From assembly GCA_017427685.1 (NCBI GenBank), contig JAFRSH010000011.1, forward strand, positions 1 through 64,000: a stretch of DNA of 64,000 nt, given 5' to 3'. Below the pieces are notes generated by a model. That model was not told the origin of the DNA, searched no databases, and worked only from the letters and a program-made list of their open reading frames with translations. The stretch is from Lachnospiraceae bacterium. Its GTDB lineage: Bacteria; Bacillota; Clostridia; Lachnospirales; Lachnospiraceae. Each line of letters begins with the position of its first letter. The stretch's first letter is position 1. Of the stretch, positions 50,924 to 60,328 are shown piece after piece. The position numbers and the translations under genes are program-made.

Positions 50924-52771
50924 GTGCAAAAGATACTCATGTTCTCAACCACATGGGACAACAAGTATACCAGCGAGCTGATCGACGGCGTTGAAGAGGC
51001 TGTCATCGGCACGAATACTGAGGTGCACGTTGTCAACGCTTTCGAGTCGGCACAGACATCGTCATACTATCAGAAGGAAGGCGAGATTTTCCTGCTTCCC
51101 GATGTAGACAGTTACGACGGTGTTATTCTTGCACTCAACGGCAACGACTCCGTCAGAGCAGTTGAGGGTATCATCAGACCCTACATTGAAGCCGGCAAGC
51201 CTGTTGTCAGCATCGATCAGGAGATCAAAGGCGCTGCATACTGCGGTATCGACAATTACTCATCCATGTACAAGCTCGTTGAGCACATGGTCATTGACCA
51301 CAAGGCCAAGGTCATCAACTATGTCGGTGGTCCCGAGGATCATCAGGAGAACATGAGCAGACTCCGTGCCGTTAAGGATTGTCTCGATGCGCACGGGATC
51401 GAGCTTGACCCCAAGCGTGTTCGCAATTACAGATTCCTTCGTGCGGACGGACAGCTCGCATACGAGGATTTCAAGAGGATGGGGATGGAAGCCCCGGACG
51501 TGGTCATATGCGCTAACGATTATATGGCAGTCGGTTATATCGAGGCTGCGATGCGTGACGGACACGATGTTCCGAACGACTTTGCGGTAACCGGTTTTGA
51601 TAATGTCAATATCGGTCAGACCTTCTATCCTTCGGTTACGAGTATCAACAGAAACAGACATAAAGCGGGCCTTGAAGCCACCAAACGTCTCATACAGATG
51701 ATCAAGAACGGTCCTTCCGAGAAGCCTGTTCTCATTCAGGGACGTATCAAGCTCAACGAGAGCTGCGGTTGCAGATCGAGACGTGATTATCGTGCGGATT
51801 ATCAGGACATGATCCTTCTCAACGAGTTCAACCAGAACATGAGCAACATCCAGGAGTATGTTCGTAACAACCTCTGCAGCAAGAACAGTTTTGAGGGCTT
51901 CATGCTTGATTTCGGAGAGGGCTGCGATGCCTTCAAGATCGAAGAGATGGCGATCTGCATCAACAGGTCGTTCTTCGACGGCATGATCGAGAAAGAGCAG
52001 AAGGGCTTCACGGACAGCATGAATTACTACAGCAGTAACGTGAGCGGTAACTTCAAGCGTTCGGAGGAAGGTATCTTCCCCGTATACTGGAACAGCAAGA
52101 ACGAGTCGAAGATCTTTATACTTTCGCCTCTTCACTTCGGCAGCCAGTGCTTCGGCTACACCATCTCGGAGTATGATGAGACATTCTTCAGATCGGGTAA
52201 CTACAGGACGTTCATGAACAGTATCTCTCTCGCGCTTGAGAACATCAGCCAGAGGATCGCGATCAACGGCGTCAACCTCAAGCTTCAGAAGCTGTACGTC
52301 AGGGATTCGCTTACCGATCTTTTGAACCGTTTCGGCTACGCCGCTTATGCGGGCAACTTCTTTGAGAAGAACTTCGGAAGAGTCTACATCGTCTATATCG
52401 ACCTTGACGACCTTAAGAAGATCAACGATAAATACGGACACGCCATGGGTGACGTGGCACTCAAGGGGATCGCGGCTGCGATCTGTACCGCCTTCGCAGA
52501 CACTGACATCAGAGTCAGGATGGGCGGTGACGAGTTCCTTGTTATGGGTGCGTTCATCAGCGACGAGGATGTCAGATCGAGGATCACTGCTCTCGACAGA
52601 TTCCTTGAGAACTACACTCACGACAACCAGCTTGAGTTCGCTGTATCGGCAAGTGTGGGCTTTGTTATAAACAACAGCACGGAAGAGAGCACCAGCCTTG
52701 AAGAACTCGTTAAACGTGCCGACAACTGCATGTACGAGATCAAACAGAAAAAGAAGAAAGTCCGCGAGTGA
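50924..52771 (+). CDS. Diguanylate cyclase with LacI-type periplasmic-binding sensor domain
   Basis: A 615-residue protein starting at GTG after GAGAGGAGC. Residues 1-290 form a Peripla_BP_3 (LacI sensor) fold: YDGVILALNGNDSV, VVSIDQEIKGAAYCGIDNYSSMYKLVEHM, NDFAVTGFDNVNIGQTFYPSVTSI. No helix-turn-helix, signal peptide or membrane helix is seen. A helical region with a Cys/Arg-rich start (ESCGCRSRRDYRADY) leads to the GGDEF domain (about 455-612) with an intact GGDEF at 534-538. The inhibitory I-site position holds ADTD rather than RxxD. It probably makes c-di-GMP in response to a small ligand. Its stop codon abuts the convergent carboxypeptidase stop codon. Confidence 0.88.
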   Translation: MQKILMFSTTWDNKYTSELIDGVEEAVIGTNTEVHVVNAFESAQTSSYYQKEGEIFLLPDVDSYDGVILALNGNDSVRAVEGIIRPYIEAGKPVVSIDQEIKGAAYCGIDNYSSMYKLVEHMVIDHKAKVINYVGGPEDHQENMSRLRAVKDCLDAHGIELDPKRVRNYRFLRADGQLAYEDFKRMGMEAPDVVICANDYMAVGYIEAAMRDGHDVPNDFAVTGFDNVNIGQTFYPSVTSINRNRHKAGLEATKRLIQMIKNGPSEKPVLIQGRIKLNESCGCRSRRDYRADYQDMILLNEFNQNMSNIQEYVRNNLCSKNSFEGFMLDFGEGCDAFKIEEMAICINRSFFDGMIEKEQKGFTDSMNYYSSNVSGNFKRSEEGIFPVYWNSKNESKIFILSPLHFGSQCFGYTISEYDETFFRSGNYRTFMNSISLALENISQRIAINGVNLKLQKLYVRDSLTDLLNRFGYAAYAGNFFEKNFGRVYIVYIDLDDLKKINDKYGHAMGDVALKGIAAAICTAFADTDIRVRMGGDEFLVMGAFISDEDVRSRITALDRFLENYTHDNQLEFAVSASVGFVINNSTEESTSLEELVKRADNCMYEIKQKKKKVRE

Positions 52772-54205
52772 TCATTTGCGGAGCCCGTAAGCGTAGTCCG
52801 ACATCTCGAACAGGACCTTGTCATAATGGAAGGTCTTGTACTCGTCGGCTATGAGGGCACGTGCCTTCGACGAGTAACCGAGTGAATCCTTGCCCCAGCC
52901 GATCTCAAAGGTGAAGGTGATGAGCGAAGGGTTCGGAGCTTCAATAAGGTTTTTGCGGGTATCGTCGAGACGCGGGATCATGATCAGAGGGTATTCCGCG
53001 GTTTTTGTACAATAAACATTAAATCCATACGCACGGCTGTATTTGGAGCCGTTAGCGATCGAGCAGGCATAATCCGTCATCGTGGAGCCTACGCCGTTAA
53101 GACCGTAATCCTTGTCTTCCTTGACGGCAGTGTATTTGTTCTTGCTCGATTTTTTCTGTCCTTTGTTAAGAAATTCTTTGAAGTGATTGGCAGCGTCCTT
53201 GCTGAGCTTGCGCTGTTCGCTGCCGCACCAGGGCTTTTCGGTGTACATGATCCTGCCCTGCTGGTGGTAGTCGATGTACATGACAGCCTTTTCGATGACC
53301 ACGTAGTGATAAAGGAACTTCATCATGGCACGCGTTTCGGGTGCCGATCCGGCGAAGGGACCGGGGTAGTAAAGCTTGTCGGGTGAAGTACTGAGATAGT
53401 CGGACTTTTCGTAGCCCTTTTTGAGCTGCGCCCAGGAGAGTCCGGGGAAGTTCCTGTTGAGGTCTGTGCCGCTCGTGGTGGCCTTCCAGAGTTCGCCTTT
53501 CTTGTAGGAGTAGGTTTCGGGATTGTAGCACACGCCCTCACGGCCGTCCGGATTGACACAGGGCACGGCAACAAAGCGGGTGCGGCTGAGAGTCTTGCGG
53601 GCTTTCGCTGAATTGTCCTGCAGAAGGTCGACAAGCTCTTTGAGGATGTAAGTACAGCCCGCGGTCTCGCGTGCGTGGATCGTACCGGTGAGGATGATCG
53701 TATCCTTCTCCTCGTCGGAGGGAAGATCGATCTCGATCGCGTACATATCGCGGTCCTGAGTCGATTTACCGATCTTGTAGAGGTTGACCCCGTCGATACG
53801 GGAGAGCTTCTTCATAATACTGACAAGACTGTTATAGGTATAACGCTTTTCGAGATCAATCTCGACGCCGGTGAATTTTTTGTCGCGTTCGGTGACGTCC
53901 TCCCACTTTTGCTCCATGGCATCGCGGTAGGCGTAGACGGGCATCCCGGGAGTACCGAGGTACTTGCCGTAAGGCGCGAGCGCTTTGGTGATCTCGGACT
54001 TGCTCATTGCTTTTTCCGAAAGAGGAGAGATACTGTCGGTAAAGTAGTCGAAGTGATTGACGATCTTGAGTGTCTCCGTCTCAAAGACGGAGTCTTCGCT
54101 TTCCGACGCAACAGCCGAAGACGCTCCGACGGGAGCGTTTACCGTGATAATGATGAGCAGGAGCAGGGAAAGGACCCTGCGCCATAAATAATTGCGGGTT
54201 GACAT
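52772..54205 (-). CDS. Secreted M14-family zinc carboxypeptidase
   Basis: A 477-residue exported peptidase. A signal peptide (WRRVLSLLLLIIITVNAPVG) is followed by a propeptide-like segment and the M14 catalytic domain (about 120-470). Zinc ligands lie in LTGTIHARETAG (His, Glu) and the later His in MYIDYHQQGRI; the catalytic Glu is in TFTFEIGWG. DLNRNFPGLSW provides the substrate-binding Asn-Arg. It may trim peptides or cell-wall gamma-D-Glu-diamino acid links. GGAG lies 11 nt before the chosen ATG; the frame is also open 24 codons upstream. Confidence 0.88.
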   Translation of the reverse strand: MSTRNYLWRRVLSLLLLIIITVNAPVGASSAVASESEDSVFETETLKIVNHFDYFTDSISPLSEKAMSKSEITKALAPYGKYLGTPGMPVYAYRDAMEQKWEDVTERDKKFTGVEIDLEKRYTYNSLVSIMKKLSRIDGVNLYKIGKSTQDRDMYAIEIDLPSDEEKDTIILTGTIHARETAGCTYILKELVDLLQDNSAKARKTLSRTRFVAVPCVNPDGREGVCYNPETYSYKKGELWKATTSGTDLNRNFPGLSWAQLKKGYEKSDYLSTSPDKLYYPGPFAGSAPETRAMMKFLYHYVVIEKAVMYIDYHQQGRIMYTEKPWCGSEQRKLSKDAANHFKEFLNKGQKKSSKNKYTAVKEDKDYGLNGVGSTMTDYACSIANGSKYSRAYGFNVYCTKTAEYPLIMIPRLDDTRKNLIEAPNPSLITFTFEIGWGKDSLGYSSKARALIADEYKTFHYDKVLFEMSDYAYGLRK

Positions 54206-54312
54206 GACTGTTGATACTCCGTTCCTTTTATACAACAAATGTGGAGCTATTATACACGAAAAATCCGCCGATATCAATAAAACCGTTCCGGTCCCAACAA
54301 GAAAGGAAAGCT

Positions 54313-54732
54313 ATGAGAACTAACGAAGTGGGTACATTGGGGATTTGTCTGGATGCACATGACACGGACACCTTTGAAGGACGAATTTATGTCTCAATCT
54401 GTAAGGAGCCCATCCCTTTTAAGAGCGTCCACGGCCTTATCACGGAGATGAACAAGGCGCTCGAGACAGTCGGTGTTCCTCACCCCTTCTTTGAGTACAG
54501 GACCTTCACGGACAAGCCGGCCGTCGCGCCGAAGGAGAAGAAGGACGAGCTCCCCAGGCCTCACTACGATCACGGCCACTACAGCGGTGAGATCGCAACC
54601 TTCCTCGTGAACATCCTCTACAGGCAGAACGCTTCCTGGCAGGGAACCGTCACCTGGGTCGAGGATGACAAAACGATGAATTTCAGGAGCGCACTTGAGC
54701 TTTTCGTGCTCATGGAGAGCGCATTACAATAA
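54313..54732 (+). CDS. Conserved hypothetical protein
   Basis: A 139-residue soluble protein starting at ATG after GAAAGGAAAG. The C-terminal half (YSGEIATFLVNILYRQNASW then QGTVTWVEDDKTMNFRSALELFVLMESAL) belongs to a group of short clostridial proteins of unknown function; I recognise the pattern but know no assigned activity. The middle is charged (APKEKKDELPRPHYDHGHY). It precedes the YigZ gene by 17 nt and is probably cotranscribed with it. Confidence 0.7.
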   Translation: MRTNEVGTLGICLDAHDTDTFEGRIYVSICKEPIPFKSVHGLITEMNKALETVGVPHPFFEYRTFTDKPAVAPKEKKDELPRPHYDHGHYSGEIATFLVNILYRQNASWQGTVTWVEDDKTMNFRSALELFVLMESALQ

Positions 54733-54749
54733 TATCTGAGGGGTATTCT

Positions 54750-55382
54750 GTGGTTAAAGAGTTTCTGACTGTTGAAGGCGAAGGCGTCGGGACGATCGTC
54801 GAGAAAAAGTCCCGTTTCATTGCCACGGTTTTTTACACGGACAGCGAGGACGACGCCAAAGAGAAGATCGCGGCTCTTCGCAAGAAGTACTGGGACGCCA
54901 GACATAACTGTTACGCCTATGTGATAGGGACGGACGATCCCCTCGAACGTCAGAGTGATGACGGCGAGCCCTCACACACTGCCGGGATGCCGATCCTTTC
55001 GGCTCTCAAAGACAATGGCCTGAGGAACGTCTGCTGTGTTGTGACAAGGTATTTCGGAGGAGTGCTCCTCGGGACGGGCGGTCTGACCCGTGCGTACCGT
55101 GAGGCTGCGGTGCAGGGGATCGCGGGTTCCGTGATCAGGAAACGGATGCTCATGTGCAGAGCGGTAGCGCTCACCGACTACGCCGGTCAGAGCAGGATGC
55201 TCAGGATCCTTTCGGGTGAAGGGATAAACCCCGGGGAAACGATCTACGAGGCAGAAGGAGTGAAGATCGTGTTCCATTGCAGCGAGGAAAAGCTCCCGGT
55301 TATCGCTTCGGCCATACAGGAAGCGACCGCGGGTGAAGGCAGGGTGAACAGCGAGTGCCTCGAATATGTAACAATTTCGTAA
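54750..55382 (+). CDS. YigZ/IMPACT-family protein
   Basis: A 210-residue cytoplasmic protein starting at GTG after GAGGGG. The IMPACT N-terminal domain is clear: VEKKSRFIATVFYTDSEDDAKEKIAALRKKYWDARHNCYAYVIG, then SDDGEPSHTAGMPIL and VVTRYFGGVLLGTGGLTRAY. A C-terminal DUF1949 domain (about 140-210) follows. Relatives are linked to translation control in eukaryotes; the bacterial function is not settled. Confidence 0.9.
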   Translation: MVKEFLTVEGEGVGTIVEKKSRFIATVFYTDSEDDAKEKIAALRKKYWDARHNCYAYVIGTDDPLERQSDDGEPSHTAGMPILSALKDNGLRNVCCVVTRYFGGVLLGTGGLTRAYREAAVQGIAGSVIRKRMLMCRAVALTDYAGQSRMLRILSGEGINPGETIYEAEGVKIVFHCSEEKLPVIASAIQEATAGEGRVNSECLEYVTIS

Positions 55383-55393
55383 CAAGAAAATGA

Positions 55394-55422
55394 TTGCATG
55401 TGACAGTGCGTTAAACTATACT
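55394..55422 (+). promoter_or_regulatory. Promoter of the class A PBP gene
   Basis: TTGCAT (55394-55399), 17-nt spacer, TATACT (55417-55422), 41 nt before the ATG. Confidence 0.65.
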
Positions 55423-55462
55423 ACTGCATAACGGATTTTATATTTTTATCTTAAGGAGCGAT

Positions 55463-58279
55463 ATGGACTACAGCAGATACGGAATGAAATGCTACGCTCG
55501 TAAGCTGAAATCTCCGCTTAAAAAGCTGAAGAGTAAGTTTTGGATCGTAGTGTTCCGACTTCTTATCATAGGCATCGTCGGAGTGGCGATCTGTCTGATC
55601 ACGGCAGGTTTCGGCGCGGTCAACGCGCTTATCGACACCGTCCCTCAGATCAAGCTTGACGACCTTAAGCCGATGGGCTACAGTTCAACTTCATATTATT
55701 CCGACGGTACGGTGGCTCAGGTCTTCGCGGGTGCGCAGGCCAACAGAGTGCTCGTTTCGATAGACGAGATCCCGGTTAAGGTCCAGCATGCGTTTGTCGC
55801 ACTCGAGGACGTTCGTTTCTACGAGCACAGTGGTATCGATATCAAGGGTATCATGAGAGCCGGTTTCTCGGTAGTTAAAGTCGGTGACCTCAGCTACGGA
55901 GCAAGTACCATTACCCAGCAGCTCCTCAAGAACCTGATCTTTTCGGGAGGTAACGAGGACAACTACCTCGACAAGATCATCCGTAAGGTACAGGAACAGT
56001 ATCTGGCTATCAAGCTCGAGGACTACATGACCAAGGACGAGATCCTCGAGAATTATCTTAATTACATCAACCTCGGAAACGGTGCGTACGGTATCCAGGC
56101 AGCCGCCCAGAGCTATTTTGACAAGGACGTTTCGGAGCTGACGATCTCCGAAGCCGCTGTCATAGCTTCGGTAGCTTATTCGCCGACGCTTCGTAATCCC
56201 ATCAATTACCCCGAACAGAATGCCGAAAGACGCGCAAGCTGTCTGAAGAACATGAAGGAAGCGGGCTACTGCACGCAGGAAGAGTATGACGAGGCGCTTG
56301 CCGACGACGTCTACACCAGGATCATGGACATCGCGAGCAGGAAGAAAACCTCGAATGTTACCACCTTCTCGTACTTCACTGACGAGCTTATCAATCAGGT
56401 CACCAAGGATCTCTCCGAGGAGCTCGGCATTACGACAGACCAGGCTCAGCACATGCTGTACTTTGACGGTATCAGCATTTACACGACACAGGACAGACAG
56501 ATCCAGTCGATCGTGGACAAGTATTACACGGACGAGGAGAACTTCCCCGATTTCGGCTTCACGAGTTCCACGGGATCGTGCTACGAGCTTAATTACTCTC
56601 TGTCCGTTTACCATGAGGACGAGTCTGTTACACATTATCAGAGACATCATCTCCTTGACTATTTCAAGGATTACAACGACACGGAAGGCCTGTACTACCA
56701 CGAACACGGCAGGACAGGTATCAACGAGCTCTTCCTCGATGAGGACGACATGAACGCCAAGATCGAGGAGTTCCGTAACTCCGTTGTCAAGGAAGGCGAG
56801 AAATACATCGAGAGCAAGGACTTCGTTAAGCAGCCCCAGTCATCGTTCACCGTTATCGAGCAGGCAACGGGTGAGGTCAAGGCTGTATACGGCGGCCGCG
56901 GACCCAAGACAGGTCTGAGAACTCTCAACCGTGCTACCCAGAGTCCCCGTCAGGTAGGATCGACCTTCAAGGTGCTTGCATCCTTCCTTCCCGCGATCGA
57001 CGCAGCAGGGTTGACTCTTGCTTCTGTACAGGACGACTCGCCGTTCTTCTATCCGCAGACGACCAAGGAAGTATACAACTGGTACAATACAGGATTCAGA
57101 GGACTCCAGACGATCCGCAAGGGTATCTCGAGCTCCCTCAACATCGTAGCGGTCCGCACACTTCAGCAGATCGGAGCACCTCTCGGATACAGCTATCTTG
57201 AGAAGCTCGGATTCTCGACACTTGTCAAGTCGAAGAAGATGGACGACGGCACCTTCTACTCCGACATCAACCTCGCTATCGCACTCGGCGGTCTGACCGA
57301 CGGTGTCTATAACGTGGAACTTAATGCGGCATACGCATCGATCGCCAACAAGGGTGTTTACAACACACCCATCATGTACACCGAGATCCGTGACCATGAC
57401 GGCAATCTCCTCATCAGCAAGAAGACGAAGTCGACACAGGTTATGAAGACCTCAACCGCATGGCTTCTTACCGATGCCATGGAGGACACTATCACGAACG
57501 GTACCGGTTCGCGACTTGCCTTCAAGAACTACAAGATGCATCTCGCGGGCAAGACTGGTACGGCCTCCAAGAACAACGACCTTTGGTTCGTCGGATACTC
57601 GCCTTACTACACCGCTGCGGTATGGACCGGCTTCGATCACAACTTTGAGCAGAAGGACAAGTCCTATCAGCAGGATCTCTGGCGCAACATCATGGAGGAG
57701 ATCCACACGACCCTCGAACTTCCCGACAAGGAATTCGAGATGCCCGATTCGATCGTCAAAGCCAACATCTGTACCAAGTGCGGCAAGCTTGCGGTTACGG
57801 GTCTTTGCGACGAAGCGGAAGGCGGATCCTGCGTTGCATCGGAGTTCTTTGCAAAGGGAACCGTTCCCACAGAGAAGTGTACATGTCACGTCCGTGTAAC
57901 GATCTGTTCGAAATCCAAGAAGATCGCGCGTGACGAATGTCCCGACAAGAAAAAGAAGAGCGTTGTGCTTCTTGTGAAGGATGAGAACTACGAGTATCCT
58001 CCCGAGTGGGAAGCAATCCTCAAGAAGGAATACAAGTGGCCCATCACCACTTCCGATTCGCCTTACGTCTACCATCCCGACGAGCTTTGCGACAAGCATC
58101 TTCCCAACGGCATGATGCTTGACGAGAACGGGGACCTTGTTCCTTCCGACGAGGAAGAGGAAGAACCTGAGGAAAGCACGGGCAAGTCAAAGAAAGAGGC
58201 CGGGGAAGAAACCCCGCCCGGGGTAGAATTTGATGATGAAGGCGGCGACGTCGTTGCGGACGATGTCCCGGCCGGCTGA
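55463..58279 (+). CDS. Class A penicillin-binding protein (PBP1A type)
   Basis: A 938-residue bifunctional peptidoglycan synthase. An N-terminal membrane anchor (26-55) is followed by the GT51 glycosyltransferase domain (about 80-260), with E115 in ALEDVRFYEHSGID and GASTITQQLLKN. The transpeptidase domain (about 385-730) has active S500 in GSTFK, SxN at 558-560 (SSLN) and KTG at 697-699. The tail (765-938) carries repeated CxxC-like pairs (CTKCGKLAVTGLC, KCTCHVRVTICSK) and ends Glu-rich and disordered. It polymerises and crosslinks the wall outside the membrane. Confidence 0.95.
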   Translation: MDYSRYGMKCYARKLKSPLKKLKSKFWIVVFRLLIIGIVGVAICLITAGFGAVNALIDTVPQIKLDDLKPMGYSSTSYYSDGTVAQVFAGAQANRVLVSIDEIPVKVQHAFVALEDVRFYEHSGIDIKGIMRAGFSVVKVGDLSYGASTITQQLLKNLIFSGGNEDNYLDKIIRKVQEQYLAIKLEDYMTKDEILENYLNYINLGNGAYGIQAAAQSYFDKDVSELTISEAAVIASVAYSPTLRNPINYPEQNAERRASCLKNMKEAGYCTQEEYDEALADDVYTRIMDIASRKKTSNVTTFSYFTDELINQVTKDLSEELGITTDQAQHMLYFDGISIYTTQDRQIQSIVDKYYTDEENFPDFGFTSSTGSCYELNYSLSVYHEDESVTHYQRHHLLDYFKDYNDTEGLYYHEHGRTGINELFLDEDDMNAKIEEFRNSVVKEGEKYIESKDFVKQPQSSFTVIEQATGEVKAVYGGRGPKTGLRTLNRATQSPRQVGSTFKVLASFLPAIDAAGLTLASVQDDSPFFYPQTTKEVYNWYNTGFRGLQTIRKGISSSLNIVAVRTLQQIGAPLGYSYLEKLGFSTLVKSKKMDDGTFYSDINLAIALGGLTDGVYNVELNAAYASIANKGVYNTPIMYTEIRDHDGNLLISKKTKSTQVMKTSTAWLLTDAMEDTITNGTGSRLAFKNYKMHLAGKTGTASKNNDLWFVGYSPYYTAAVWTGFDHNFEQKDKSYQQDLWRNIMEEIHTTLELPDKEFEMPDSIVKANICTKCGKLAVTGLCDEAEGGSCVASEFFAKGTVPTEKCTCHVRVTICSKSKKIARDECPDKKKKSVVLLVKDENYEYPPEWEAILKKEYKWPITTSDSPYVYHPDELCDKHLPNGMMLDENGDLVPSDEEEEEPEESTGKSKKEAGEETPPGVEFDDEGGDVVADDVPAG

Positions 58280-58286
58280 TAAAAGA

Positions 58287-58316
58287 AGCAGGAAAGATAT
58301 CTTTCCTGCTTTTTTA
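58287..58316 (+). terminator. Terminator of the PBP gene
   Basis: A perfect 24-nt palindrome (58287-58310), arms AGCAGGAAAGAT and ATCTTTCCTGCT, followed by six T. It lies between the convergent PBP and rarA genes. Confidence 0.85.
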
Positions 58317-58326
58317 ATGCTTATGT

Positions 58327-59655
58327 TCACTGCTTGTACTTACCCTTGATACGGCCGAGTCTCTCGCGGGTTTCGGCTTCGTGCCCGAGATCACCCGGGA
58401 AGTAGTACTGCCTGTCCTTGAGGGCATCGGGTAGATACTGCTGCGGGTAGTAGTGGTCTTCGTAGTCGTGAGGGTAGATGTAGTCGAGTCCGTGTCCGAG
58501 CTTGGCGGCACCCTTGTAATGGGCGTCCATGAGGTGAGCGGGAACTCTGGGTGTCGCACCCGATCCGACTTCGGCGAGCGCCTTGTCGATCGCACAGATC
58601 GCGGAGTTGCTCTTGGGAGCCGTTGCAACGTAGATCGCGGCCTCGGCGAGGACTATCCTGGCTTCCGGCATACCGAGTCTTTCAACCGCCTGCGAAGCCG
58701 CAACCGCAACCGTGAGTGCGTTCGGATCTGCAAGCGAGACATCCTCGGCGGCACAGATCATGATCCTTCTGGCGATGAATTTGATGTCCTCCCCGGCGTA
58801 GAGCATGCGGGCGAGGTAGTAAACAGCGGCATCCGGGTCGGAACCGCGCATACTTTTAATAAATGCGGAGATCGTGTCGTAATGCGAGTCTCCGTTTTTG
58901 TCGTAGTTGATCGCTCTTTTCCTGATGCATTCTGCAGCGACATCAAGGTCGACGTGTACCTTGCCGTCATCGCCCTTTGATGTGGTGAGGGCAGCGAGCT
59001 CGATGGCGTTGAGGGCGTTCCTGGCGTCACCGTTAGCTGTGTCTGCGATAAAGTCGAGCGCTTCGTCGGTGATCTCAATGTTGAAGCCGCCGAGTCCCTT
59101 CTCCTTGTCGCTGATGGCACGCTTTATCAGTGTCTTGATGTCTTCGATCGTCAGAGAATGAAGCTCGAAGATGAGAGAACGCGAGATAAGAGCGCTGTTG
59201 ACCTCGAAGTAAGGGTTCTCGGTCGTCGCGCCGATGAGGATGATCGTCCCGTCCTCGACAAAAGGAAGCAGGTAATCCTGTTGTCCTTTGTTGAAGCGGT
59301 GGATCTCGTCGATAAAGAGGATCGTACGTTTTCCGAAGCCGCCGAACACTCTCTTGGCTTCCTCAACGACGTCTTCCATGTCCTTCTTGCCGGCACAGGT
59401 TGCGTTTATCTGCTTGAATTCACAGCTCGTGGAACCCGCGATAACTTTGGCGAGCGTGGTCTTGCCTGTTCCGGGAGGTCCGTAGAAGATAACGGAGCTG
59501 AGCCGGTCCGCCTTGATGGCGCGGTAAAGCATCTTGTCCTTGCCGATGATATCTCGCTGACCCACAATCTCGTCAAGGGTCGTGGGCCTCATGCGGGAGG
59601 CAAGGGGAGATTCTTTTTCGCGGGAAAGAGAACCCGAATACTCAAACAGATCCAT
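58327..59655 (-). CDS. rarA: Replication-associated recombination protein A (RarA/MgsA)
   Basis: A 442-residue AAA+ ATPase related to the clamp loader. Walker A is FYGPPGTGKTTLAK, Walker B is ILFIDEIHRFNKGQQDYLLPFVEDG, sensor 1 lies in IGATTENPYFEVNSAL, and the C-terminal tetramerisation domain includes SMRGSDPDAAVYYLARML and PKSNSAICAIDKALAEV. RarA acts at stalled replication forks. The full family length and all motifs are present. Transcribed from a minus-strand promoter near 59722-59750. Confidence 0.95.
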   Translation of the reverse strand: MDLFEYSGSLSREKESPLASRMRPTTLDEIVGQRDIIGKDKMLYRAIKADRLSSVIFYGPPGTGKTTLAKVIAGSTSCEFKQINATCAGKKDMEDVVEEAKRVFGGFGKRTILFIDEIHRFNKGQQDYLLPFVEDGTIILIGATTENPYFEVNSALISRSLIFELHSLTIEDIKTLIKRAISDKEKGLGGFNIEITDEALDFIADTANGDARNALNAIELAALTTSKGDDGKVHVDLDVAAECIRKRAINYDKNGDSHYDTISAFIKSMRGSDPDAAVYYLARMLYAGEDIKFIARRIMICAAEDVSLADPNALTVAVAASQAVERLGMPEARIVLAEAAIYVATAPKSNSAICAIDKALAEVGSGATPRVPAHLMDAHYKGAAKLGHGLDYIYPHDYEDHYYPQQYLPDALKDRQYYFPGDLGHEAETRERLGRIKGKYKQ

Positions 59656-59721
59656 GGTAACATCCTCTCAGGAATCATACTTCTGCGGGGGCTTTGCCCG
59701 GGCAAATTTCGTAACACTGTA

Positions 59722-59750
59722 ATTATAGAGGTCTTCAGATCAATTGGCAA
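59722..59750 (-). promoter_or_regulatory. Promoter of rarA
   Basis: On the minus strand TTGCCA (59750-59745), 17-nt spacer, TATAAT (59727-59722), 66 nt before the ATG. Confidence 0.65.
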
Positions 59751-59791
59751 GAAGAACGGGAAACAAAAGTACATAATTAGTTAATTTTTTC

Positions 59792-59821
59792 TTGACAAAC
59801 TTACATAACGTGAGATATAAT
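59792..59821 (+). promoter_or_regulatory. Promoter of the XRE regulator gene
   Basis: TTGACA (59792-59797), 18-nt spacer, TATAAT (59816-59821), 73 nt before the ATG. Confidence 0.75.
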
Positions 59822-59894
59822 TGCGATAATCGAAAAAGGGCAGAAATGAACCGAATTCGCATTTCGTTTTGATTCAAAACCAGGAGGTTTCAAT

Positions 59895-60233
59895 ATGAAC
59901 TTTAACGTAAGATTAAAGCAGCTCAGACAGAAGAACAAGCTCACACAAAGTGAACTCGCCGACATCCTCGGTCTTAAGCCCACAGCGATTTCAAACTACG
60001 AGTCCAAGCGTAATGAGCCTTCGTTCGATAAGCTTATTGCCCTTTCAAAGTATTTTGATGTTTCGTGTGATTACCTGCTCGGTGTTTCCGATGCATATCT
60101 TCCCATCGTCGGTGAAGTACTTGACAAGGAGATCGTTGAATTCTTTAACCTCTACCAGCAGCTCAACAGCCAGAGCGCAGAGGAGGTCAGGAGCTACGTT
60201 AACTACCTGATCTACAAGCAGGAGAACGAATAA
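59895..60233 (+). CDS. XRE-family transcriptional regulator
   Basis: A 112-residue protein. The Cro/C1 helix-turn-helix spans residues 3-65: RLKQLRQKNKLTQSELADIL then GLKPTAISNYESKRNEPSFDKLIALSKYFDVSCDYLLGVSD. The C-terminal 45 residues are helical and probably dimerise. It has a strong promoter of its own and a terminator after it. Its targets are unknown; it is not part of a recognisable phage or toxin pair here. Confidence 0.9.
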   Translation: MNFNVRLKQLRQKNKLTQSELADILGLKPTAISNYESKRNEPSFDKLIALSKYFDVSCDYLLGVSDAYLPIVGEVLDKEIVEFFNLYQQLNSQSAEEVRSYVNYLIYKQENE

Positions 60234-60261
60234 CGAGCTTCTTTTTGACACAGTGAAGCCC

Positions 60262-60301
60262 GAGGGCCTGAAAACAGCGTTTTCGGACCCTCTTCTTTTT
60301 T
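60262..60301 (+). terminator. Terminator of the XRE gene
   Basis: GAGGGCCTGAAAAC (60262-60275) pairs with GTTTTCGGACCCTC (60279-60292) with one mismatch, then a T-rich run to 60301. Confidence 0.85.
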
Positions 60302-60328
60302 AGCTAAGACCGTAAAGGGGTACGATAC

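Noticed and set aside
51260..52621. 453-codon antisense frame in the GGDEF gene
   Set aside because: Shadow of a strongly biased coding strand; no motif and no start site.
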